Below, one piece after another: positions 10,778 to 21,248 of a stretch of 64,000 nucleotides of DNA (the first letter of the stretch is position 1; the number at the start of each line of letters is the position of its first letter). The notes below the pieces were generated by a model. The model saw nothing but the letters and a program-made list of their open reading frames with translations. It did no database searches and was not told the DNA's origin. This DNA comes from Smittia aterrima (taxonomy: Eukaryota; Arthropoda; Insecta; Diptera; Chironomidae), in assembly GCA_033063855.1 (NCBI GenBank), contig CP093831.1, forward strand, positions 12,772,001 through 12,836,000. Direction: 5' to 3'. A program made the translations under genes and the position numbers.

Positions 10778-13700
10778 GCTCTAAGGTTACTTCCTTCCTT
10801 TCTTCCATTGCCCACTTCCTAAGTTTAAAGCTGAGTGTTAAGAGATAGAGATTTGGATTCAATTTAATGATTGGTTTGAGCTGTGATTTTGAAATGTTGA
10901 TTAAACTTTCGTTGTTCTTTAATTATATCAAACCATTTCAAATGCTGATTCCAGTGAATCGTTAAGGGAGTTCGAAGAGAAGAAGGAAACCATGCTCAAG
11001 TCTTATTTATTCACGAATCCTAAGTTTAATGTGAACAATTTTCTTTTGCTGTCTGCATTTCGAGGAAAAAAGGGAGAAAAATTTATCATTTCGCCCTCTG
11101 GAGCATTTACGTAGATTTATTAAGATCACTGTATATAAAAGTAATTTATTATTGAAATGAAAGAAAGTTTATTGTTAAAATTATTATTTATTGATTTATT
11201 TATTTATGTTCGTCGTTTCCGATTGAAACAAAAACTTTCAAAAATAAAAGAGAAATAAAAGAAGTTTTATTTTTACTTTGGCTTTCTAATTGAGATGGGT
11301 TAGTTCGCATTTTATTGATTTATGATGTCATGTTCTGTAGAAAGGATGGCAAAGCGATGACGCAATCGCCTGGACAACAACAACCGAAGCGAGAGAAAAG
11401 GTCGTTTACTTAATCAAAGTGATTATAATGCACGTCATGCTTGAACCGTTAAATTGCTTCGAACTCTCCTGAATATGTGCGATGAAGATTAAATGTTTAC
11501 ACAGATGGGGCTTCCCATCACTTTGTTAAGTTATTAATTACGAGAAACGCAGTTCCCACATAAATTTCATGCTGTGCATATGACGTGAAAATTCCATTTT
11601 CCCAAATATAAGAAATTGTTTGATCCGTTAAATATTTCAAACTTTAACTCATAATTAATTTTTCTTATGTCGGTGCTGTCGCGAGTGCAAATAAAATTAA
11701 TTGTTGATATTTATTATTTATACTCCCACGCACAAGAGCCACGTTCACGCGTTTATTTGTAACGACCAAGTGTTTTCAACCCGAAACATTCATTTGCATT
11801 CTAACAACGCAAAGTGGTATCGACCAAACGAGCAACACGTACGTTCTAAAGAAAAGTCTCAATTCTTCAATTCATAAAAGGATTTAGTGTCGTTTTCTTT
11901 TATCTTTAAGAGAAAGAAAGAAAGACTGCAAACCGACATGGATCTCGTATAAATTCTTCTTAGTTATCTGGAGAGCTCTAAAAATAAACATGCACAACGA
12001 ATAGTTTTTCCTCCTTGGCAAAACTTTCGCAAAAGTTCTTTTCGTTTCATGGTTTTCCCGACTGAGCTTTTGACGGTATGCTCGTTCACGAAAGCATGAA
12101 TTAAAATTTATGAATAAGAGCAACGCCTGCGCAATGGAAGTTCATGAATTTTCGTCTACGGTATTGCATCGCTTTCCGTCGGATTTTCCCGCAGTACAAA
12201 TCGTACTTTCGATCGAAAAGCTTCCAGAAAAAGAAGCGCCCAAAGAATATTTTCCTTGTTCTGTGGAAAATATTTTTCTTGTGAAAAAAAGAGAAAATTC
12301 TTCTCATTCAAATGGAAAAGCCGTGAAAAGTGAACGTCAATTAATTACGCGGTTCACGTTGATTACATTAAAAAGGCGTGGAGTTGTCGATTAAATCAGA
12401 TAGCGTTGGAAAAAAAGCCTTCGCTTTGTAAAAAGTGTGATATAATATTTTCCCATTCGTGTCCTAAAAGAAAAAGCTTCACGACTCAAAGCGTGAGTTC
12501 TCAAATCGCACGATCTGAGAAGAAAAAAGAAAAACGAATCACAAAAGCTTAGAACGAAGAAAAGAGCGAACTAAGGAAATATCCGAAAAAGAATTCGAAG
12601 CGTCGTATAAAAGGTAATTTTGAATTTTTCTTTTCTAAATTTAGAACAATATTAGAATTTTTTTTTGTGGCGTTGGGATGCAAATTTAGGATTTAATAAT
12701 GTTTTGACATTTATCTGAGAGAAATATTTCATAAAATATTCATTGCAATGTGTAGACTAACATCTAAAAAGCTCCCAAAGCAAACATAAATTGTTTCTGC
12801 TCATCTAGGTACATAAAAGTTAATTTTATATGCTGATGACTACGGTAGTCAGACTACGGAGTTTGTAGAGCTCGAAAATTTGATTAGTGACTTGCCAAAC
12901 TATTACCAACCCAAAAATTGCCTTTGAGCTAAACAATTCAGAGAGCTTTCTTTATTGTCTTGCTGAAGCTGAACATGCAAATTTATGCGTTTCCGACTCG
13001 GAAACTCTGAGCCAATGAGCTGGACGCGACTTGATTTTTACCCGAGCTAGAGCTTGAAAGTTAAACTTCTCTCTCCGGTATTCTTTATATTTAATTCATT
13101 CCAATTCACAATTATCCTCAGGTGATTTCTTTATGAAGAAAAGGTTTAATTTAATTCAAGTGAAGCCTTTATCAAAAAGTAATTATTTCGATCGAATAAT
13201 TAAATATTTCACTAAAATAACAACTCAAGTGGAAATAATAATTGAACTCTGTAAATTAAATACTTTTTATATTTCACTCAATATCAATAAATAATTCAAA
13301 GCTTTGGAGTGAATACGTAAAGTGCTCTCATTAATCAAGAAATGTCGTCATAAGAAAATATTTTCAGTCTCAGACGAGCGAATCGCATTTTCTTGGAAGT
13401 GATTAAAGCTCGAAGCCGTGATGATCTAGGATAATTTGCTATTATCGGATAGCTTACTGTCGCCTTTCGAGCTCACAGCAATTTCTAATGTAATTGATTG
13501 CATTTTACTGCTTGTTGATCGACTCAGAGTTCAAAACAATTTCATGATTGTTTCTTGGAAAAAGTCATTCGTCGTAATTGAATTTAATTTCATAAGATTC
13601 GGAAGTCGTGCGTGAATTCTTCCGCTACTGCAACGAAGGGAAATTATTTATTTTGTGATGACGTGTCATGGAAACAATTTCCCTTTGTTAGGTCAATTAT

Positions 13701-14533
13701 ATTAATTGCGTGAAAGGACGTTCGGTGACATTATTTAATCCAATTTTACTTTTTTGCTATTCGTCATTCTTTTGTGTGTTTGTTATTTGGTTTAGAGTTC
13801 CGTTAATTATTAATCTGGCAGTCGTATGCAGAAGCCCAAGGGAACAAAACGACAAAGCAGAATAAAGTTTAAACTCCCCGCACGTGTAGATTGGCTTCGC
13901 AATGAACCGCATTCCATTTATTCAGGTCTCGCAGCCAATTCATAGATTCATGTTCGACGATAGCGTCGCAGAATGACTATGCAATTTAGTTAAGCGGACG
14001 TTTGCTTCCTTCAATGTCCGAACGTTATGTAAAAATATATAAAAACATGTTCATTCTAATGAATAATCGATGGAAGCAAAGCTAAACGAGAATTGGTCAA
14101 TTTCAATTTATTTCCATTCATTAGATTGCAATTGAACTATCAGCATACATAAATACATTTTCTCTCGGGTTATCGCTTAAAGGTCAACAGAGAATTGTAG
14201 ATTGCTCACTCAAAAGACTCTCAAATCATTCTACAAGTTTAATTGGAGTAATTAAGCTTAACAATCTCTGTTTCCAGTAAGTTCCTTTGTGCAATTTATC
14301 CATCGAGTTTTCCGTTGGAGCTTTAAATATATAATAATGGAGTTTAGAGTGAATGGGTTTCAATAGAAACGTTGTTACGGAGAAAATCGAAAATAGACTC
14401 TGACGAACTCATTCATAAAGAAAACTCCAACTCGTGCTTTTCAATGTCACATCTGATCACAAATTCTCTTGAAAATTGAATTGAATAAAAGCTAATTCTC
14501 GATTCTTCATTTTTCCATTTCGATGACTTGTAG
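10778..14533. other. Intergenic region; possible noncoding first exon of the prohormone gene
   Basis: No supported protein-coding gene on either strand; the open frames near 11884-12394 overlap one another on both strands and look random. At 12606-12614 TATAAAAGG is preceded by about 90 nt of purine-rich sequence and is followed by GTAATT-type donor sequence (G at 12614). It may therefore be either a TATA box or the end of a 5' UTR exon. A plausible matching acceptor (TTGTAG) ends at 14533, 17 nt before the prohormone start codon. The link is unproven. Confidence 0.3.
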
Positions 14534-14550
14534 ATCAAGGCCTTTGTCAC

Positions 14551-16877
14551 ATGATGAAGCTTCCAGTAATATGGATCTGTGGATTACTGTTGCTCGTGGG
14601 CGGCAAAGGAGCAAATGCTTGGGGTGGAGTCTTTAATAGATTCTCGCCTGAGATGCTCAGCAACTTGGGATACGGTGGACATGGCGGTTCCTCTTATCGG
14701 CCTCAGCCTCTCTTCCAGGTAAGATAAACATTGTTTTTCGGTGATTGCACATCAATTTTCCAAGAATTAATTTTCATTCAGTAAATGTCTGCGTTTATGA
14801 TTCATTAAACTTTGTGATCTGAGTAAATCCGACAAATTTAATGTCAATCTCAGACGCGATCCGCATAAAATCTAAAATAAGATTGAAATTTTAATGAGAC
14901 GCAGTCGAGACAATAGACTCAAACAAAAAGTAATTCTTCAAAGATTGTCAGAGAGCTTTCTAAGAGATTTCACTCTGGTCTCTGAGGTTACCTCATCATC
15001 TGCCTTGACTTTTTCACCCAGAAACTGATTTAAAACGACTAAATGTCCTTGAACCTTTCCGAGAACTTTTCTCTTCTCATCGATGAGTCGCATGACGAAA
15101 ATATCAAATGATTGATTTTTCCGAGTAGCTCTTCGTCCCTCGTTTAAAATGATTTTTATCTCCAATTCGATTACGATTGAGCTCGACAAAAAATCGTTTT
15201 TCTTCAACATTCAAGTGGAAAAGTAAATTTTTTTAATACATTTCATCTCAATTAGGGAGAGAATTTCATCGAAGAAGAGCCAGCGATTATCGAGGAGGAA
15301 ATTTGTTATGGAAAGCGCTGTACTGCCAACGAGCATTGTTGTCCCGGGAGTGTTTGTGTCAATGTTGATGGAGGTGAGTTGAATTTTATTCACGATGAAT
15401 TGAGCAGTCTCAATCGATCCGAGTTTGCCTTTTCCCTTTAAATTACCAATGGCTCTTCGCGGAAGAATTGTCTTTGAATCCTCACCACAGAAATCTAATT
15501 AAAAACTTTTCGCTTTTGAGAGATTCCACGCTTTCCTTTCTCAACCCAAAAGTTAATCGCAAATCTGATGCTTCAAGGTGATCCAAAGTGCAAAGAGCTA
15601 TAAAGCAATTTCTGCAAACGACACGAGTCATAAAAAAAGCTGTTGAATCAATTTTCTTCCCACCTGAGCGTCTAAGCTCTCATTCATGTCTTTGTGATTT
15701 GCATCAGCAACACACACACGTAGCTACTCAAAGTTTCTTTTTTTTTCGAAATTTGTGCTTTGAACATTTCTCCCTCACTCGAAAACTTCGTGAGAACTTT
15801 TTGCATGAAAACGAATAAAGAATCAAACACTCACGCTCAATAACAACAATTCTTCCTTTTCCATCTCATCTAGTAATTGGAAACTGTTTGTTCGCCTACG
15901 GACGAAAACTGGGAGAGCTTTGCCGTCGTGATGCTGATTGTGAGTCTGGTTTGGTATGTGATGTGTCAGCGGTTGGTGGAGCGAGTGTATGTCGGGCTCC
16001 AATGGTTTTGGCGAAACAATATGCAGAAGATTGTTCGACGTCAAGCGACTGCGACATTACCAGGTAAGAAAACTTTTCCTTTTACTGCTATAGGAGGAGG
16101 GAAATTGCTTTTAAAAACTTTTCCTGTCGTTCCCGTTACGACGACATTTTTTCAAATTATTTTTATCAGCGACGAGAGATGAAGGCGTCTCAATTGAAAG
16201 AAAAAAATCGTTAAAACAAGACCTTTTAGATGCCAAGTGACGCAACTTCAATTGAGACTGTATTAAGTTTCAATTGAATGTCGCAGATAACGGAACTTTT
16301 AATTATGTTACCTCCAAACCGAGTTATCTTATCCCTTCCTTGTTTAATTCTTTCAGAGGATTGTGTTGCCAATTACAGCGACGACATCGTCAAGCTCCAC
16401 GAAAGGTTTGTAACATCCTAATGAAGAGTTTAATGAAATCCGAGTCTTCATTTTCATTTCTCTCTTTTTCTAAAGGTGTGCTCATACTTCAAAGATCCGC
16501 TTGTCTGCATTGGCACAGTGGCAATGGATAAAATTGTAAGTGCATCTAATTCTCATAGAAAGCGCTGCCCTTTACAACTTTCTATAAAGTTTTATTTCTC
16601 TGGAATTCGAATTAATTGAAGCTGTAAACCATTGAGTCGGTTTCTCTACAGAATTTCTGTAACAGAAACTCACTGGATGAAAGATTTTACAGTTTCTCAG
16701 TTTATTCAATCAACTCTAAACTTTTGTTTCGAAGAACTTTTCCCATCGCAAAACTTATCAAAACAAACTTGATTTTTTTCACACTCTCTCCTTCTCGTTC
16801 GCTTACAGCTAAATCAGGAAATTGAGCATACAGCTGGCGAAAAGAGATTGACTTCGTACAAGCGATCCGTGAAATAG
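14551..16877 (+). CDS. Prohormone-3 (ITG-like) neuropeptide precursor
   Basis: Exons 14551-14718, 15256-15373, 15874-16063, 16357-16405, 16476-16535 and 16809-16877; 217 aa, all GT-AG and in phase. Residues 1-23 are a signal peptide (VIWICGLLLLVGG..GANA). The mature chain starts WGGVFNRFSPEMLSNLGYGG, the hallmark of this family. A Cys-rich region follows: CYGKRC, EHCCPGSVC, GELCRRDADCESGLVC, SSDCD, then RGLCCQLQRRHRQAPRK and VCSYFKDPLVCIG. The tail is GEKR-LTSY-KR-SVK with two Lys-Arg sites. Known: secreted from neurosecretory cells in insects; the honeybee member yields ITGQGNRIF after the GEKR site. Odd: that peptide is absent here, replaced by four residues. The spacing of paired cysteines recalls colipase/prokineticin-like folds, but I cannot prove that. 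Start chosen at the first of two adjacent Met codons (14551 or 14554), both directly before the signal. Confidence 0.88.
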
Positions 16878-19800
16878 AACAATCTCATTCAAAGACGACG
16901 ACGAAATGCAATCAACTCACAGCTAAAAGCACTTAGAAACTTAGAGGTAAGGATGAGGATGAGGAAGAAAAAGGACGCTTTGGATCGCCAGACGATCCAT
17001 AACTTAGTTTCCCATAGCTTGTAAGAAAAAGAACTTTAATTTGTCTTAAAGCTTACAGTTCTCACTCTACAATCTCCACGAAAGTGAACAGAAATCGAAA
17101 AAAAAAAATCTTATGCACACAAACATATCAATAGGCTAAAGGAATTAAAAATCACGAAGCAACTTTATGAGAAATTTGACTTTGAAGCATGCAATCTTTG
17201 AACTTTATCGCCATTAAAAAAATATGAGAAAATTACTAAAGCGCTCTTGAGCTTGCATTTTCCTCGCATACACACACTCACATTGCGAAAAGTCATAAAT
17301 CAATAAATGGTTTAATTTTAAACCTTGGAAAGTGAAATTATAATTTTCCGACGTCTTGCGTTTGAATTTATTATTTTCTCCCAACTTTCTTTGCAATAAA
17401 TCAAACAAAACTTCACAAGGAAACCCGCAAAGTCGAGGCTGTTGAACTTTGCTTATGAATAATGAAAAATAAATACGAACGAATCCCTTCCTTCCCACAG
17501 AAATGTCCGATAAAAATTTAATCAGCTTAAATTTATTTTCCTCCCCACATTGACAAGCCACGAATGAAAATTCCTACTCAACAAAAACTTTATTCAATTC
17601 AATGATTGTGGGTTGTGAAACAAAGAGCGAGTGAACCGAGTTCCGTCGATATCGGAAACCAATGGCAAAAAGTTTCCGTTGTCTGCAATTTACTTTTATT
17701 ATCTTTTACTCGGAGCTTTTGTTTCAAGCTCAAATTGGAGAGAAGTCGAGAATCTATTGAACACGAGAAAGCGAAAAGAACGTGAAAATTGTTAAATGTT
17801 TCTTATCAGAACATGAAGAAGAATGTCGGAGACGTGAAGAGCAAAGTTGCGCAAACAAAAAAAAAGCTTTTTCAATGTTTATTTTGATGGAGTTGTAAAA
17901 AACACTCAGAGGCTCGACGAAACTGATGAAAATCACATTAAAAGCATGAAGATAATATTCACAACAATATTTTAACATCATTTATTTTCCCATTTGCCTC
18001 GTGTAATGTAATTTTCTCCTTCGGCATTTACGAGGGAGAGTAAAAATAAAAAAAAAATATAAATTTTGTACATACGATCATGGAAGTGGAGGAAATGAAT
18101 GTTAATGTTTAAAAGGCTTTCTATATATTCATCACACAAAATGTCTGAGGGATAAAACAGAGTAAAAGGCAAAAAGTTGTCTGCAGAACTCTCCCGGCTC
18201 TCGGGTCGAGGAGGATGCAAAAGGAATGAAGACGACGATAGCATCCCCCGGATGACAAGAATTAAAACATTAAATTAATTTCTTTATTTTTATGCTTTAT
18301 CATGAAAATGAGTTTCCTGATGTCCTCTGCCTTCGTTGTCTCTCAATGTTGTAGAAACACGATGAGGATGTTAAAGAAAAAATCTTTTTCTTCCAAAGAC
18401 AACGAAAGCACAATCAGTGGAAACGATTTTTCATCTTGCGTCATTCCTTCAACCATTTCCTGTCTTCTTCACCCGTCTCGGTCTCTTCTTGGTCTGCTTT
18501 TGCTCCTTGGATAGCGCGAGCGGTTGATATTGCTACAAGGAAGACATAAGAAGACCTCGAAGCGTGTTCACTTCGCTATCGATGTTTCATCGTCCTTAGG
18601 CGAGAAATACGAGGGAGTGATAAGAACAGGAAGCGAGGGAGGAAAGTTATCATGTAAATTAAATATAATTGGAGTGAGGAACCTTTATGCTCGTCGTCAC
18701 ATTGTGTTTGATGTGTTTAATTAACGGAAATATTTAATTCGAGTGCCGGGTTTTTGTGCTTGCTTTTTAACAACATTGAACGTAAACATCATCCTTAAAA
18801 AATTTGACTAACTAACATCCAAACCACAATTGCTCGGCGCTATGAGAACCACTAAGCCGTGCGTAAGACCACCACTTAAACAGAGATCAGGCATCAAAAA
18901 ATCGGCTTCAATTAATTATTTATGTTGTCATTAACACGGAAAACTCTTTATTTTCATCCTTCAACGTCGAATCGAGACAAAAGATGAAAATTTCGCATTG
19001 GCATGGAAGTTGGAGAATGAAAGTAAAGTATTCGATCTTGAAAAGCTAGAAATAAAAGCTTCAAGTTCATTAAATAAAGCTTAACTTTGTAAGTTGAAAA
19101 GGTTGAAAGCGAACGCGTATCTCTCGGTTTAATGTCATCCAAAGCTTGAAAAAGCCAAATCTCTTTCATTGCAAAAGCTCACATAGAGTCGCTTGAGCTT
19201 CTCTGCTGTTATGTCGAGTCGAGCTCTCAAGGGGTGTGTGAACATTAGACGAAGACAGATGCATGTCAGGGCAATGATAAGAGTTAATGTTTCAGTTTGT
19301 GTCGTTTAAACTTTTGCCGCAAGGTTTGCTTTTGCATGTTGGCCTTGTGTTCCATCTAAATTTGATTCGAAGACGAGGAGTCAAAACTCTTTTCTGTGTA
19401 AAACAAACTCAAAATATTTGTTTAAGAAAACATTCATAAATTTAATGAAAGCAGCAGAAAAGTTTCATTTTCGCGAGTGTGGAAATATTTCAATGGAATT
19501 TTGTGTTTATTGCATTTCATTTCATGAAAATGTAATTTTCCAACTTGATTGTTTGCTTAATTTGTGAAACTAACGAGCGGAATTACACCGCACACCATTC
19601 ATTGTCAATTTGCTCTATCATTTCTGTGCAAACTTTCAAGTTTTAACAAAATATATTTAATGGCTTTAAATTCGAATTTGTGAGATATCACATGAAATGA
19701 TAAATGCAACCAAAAACATATCAAATGATGAGACGTGAAGATGCTGAATTGAAACTTAAAGTTCATCAGCTCGATACATTCAGAAACATATCATTTTGTG

Positions 19801-21054
19801 AAAGAATAAAGATTTATTAAAGTTATTCTAATCAATGTAATGAGCCTAAGATATTATCAATTGAAGAAAAGTCATTTCAATTCTATTCGATTGCAAGCTC
19901 GATAAGAGCGAGCAGAGATTGGCTGAGAAAGGCAAAGCTAAAATTTTGAGACATATCAATTTAAAGGGGAGAAGAATTCAAGAATTTTTACATGTAATTG
20001 AAGATTATTATACAACACACTCATCATTATTCTGCTAACTTAATGGCGATACTCTTAAGTGATTGATGAAAAATCTATGAAAAGATGACAAAAATCAAAA
20101 AAAAAAAGGAAACATATCAATTAGATGAAAAGTGAATCAATGAAAGTTTCAAAGAAAGTTTATGTTCTTGATGTTGATAAATTGAAGGAATGGAAAGAAA
20201 ATCAAAGCGAGTCACTCAATCTAAAGATGGCAAAGAAAGTCGAGTTATGAAATATGTAAAATGATTATGAAACAAATTAAAATGAAATAAAAAAGAAAAC
20301 AATCCAGAAATGAAGGATTAAAAAGGGAAAAGTGTTTGTTCACGCGTCTTTAAAGTTTCAGGTTTCACTCGTCATCAAATTTGGAAAGCTTGTCGTATCA
20401 AGTCAACATCAAGACGCCCATTATCTCATATCTCTGTCATTTCGTATCAGGTTCGACCGAGCTTTCTTTCCTTGTTGATGATATCGGCAAAGGAACCTTC
20501 AATTAGTAAACCCTCGTCAAGATCTTGAGCTTTTTCGTACCACGATTTAGGCAATAAGTTTTAATTTTCTAGGAATTTCCGGAAAATATATCAAAGCAAA
20601 TTCAGAGACTCTTACAAATGAGGAGAAAGCTACGTAATTAGAGAACAACTCTTAATAAATTAATTTGACTAGAAAAATAAATTAAAAAAGAAAATCTTAA
20701 GAAATTATAATTAAACTTCTTCTTGGAGACAATCTCAAAAAGTTTCTCTTTCGAGTCACAAAAGTAGAACTTTTCTTCAAATCACTCGCAAGAGAATTTC
20801 AATTTTCCGAAAGTTTTCAAAGCTTTACAAGAAAGTTTATCTTCATTTATGATTCATATCGTCATTGGCTTGATTACAAGATTGTAAATTTTGTGCAACA
20901 GTTTTCTGTAAATTAATAATTTATGACATTTTGTTAACGTCACAAATTACTTCGATGTCTTCTAAAATATGCAAATTGCATGGGACATGATTGCGTTACA
21001 AATTCTCTAACAAATGATAAAGTTCTCAGATAAGTTTATTAGTCTCTGGCTTCA
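16878..21054. other. Intergenic region, no gene seen
   Basis: AT-rich, with many poly-A and T-rich runs. The scattered open frames (for example 17214-17561 minus and 18302-18514 plus) have no recognisable domain, no matching splice partners and low-complexity composition. The 3' UTR of the prohormone gene must end in the first part: candidate hexamers are AATAAA near 17305 and 17395. A motif cluster at 19716-20119 is listed separately. Confidence 0.5.
19716..20119 (+). repeat. Cluster of four ACATATCA octamers
   Basis: ACATATCA occurs at 19716-19723, 19786-19793, 19951-19958 and 20112-20119, always on the plus strand. Three copies are followed by AA (extended ACATATCAAW) and three are preceded by A. 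A further copy is at 17123-17130. The copies are not in a longer tandem repeat. It could be a homotypic factor-binding cluster; the factor is unknown. Confidence 0.35.
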
Positions 21055-21062
21055 TATAAAAG
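21055..21062 (+). promoter_or_regulatory. Candidate TATA box of SPATA20
   Basis: TATAAAAG lies 194 nt before the first start codon. Transcription would begin around 21085-21092, giving a 5' UTR of about 160 nt with a short upstream frame from ATG 21197. The similar TATAAAAGG at 21387 is inside the coding end of exon 1 and is probably not a promoter. Confidence 0.4.
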
Positions 21063-21248
21063 ATCTCAACCCTTCCAAGAATAAACATTCAAGAAAGATT
21101 TAAATTGTTTGTGTGAGTCTCGGCTAAACTTGAACGTAGTTAATGTACAACCCCAACTTAGCTCGACAAAAACAAATCTTCTTGAAATTTTTTTTATGAA
21201 AGTGAACACAGTGAAAACAGCAAATAATAAAGAAACTGAGCGTTTGAT

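Noticed and set aside
12110..12394. 94-codon open frame in the flz-prohormone spacer as a small gene
   Set aside because: Two minus-strand frames overlap the same bases, no signal peptide or domain is visible, and no promoter or polyA signal is placed to serve it.
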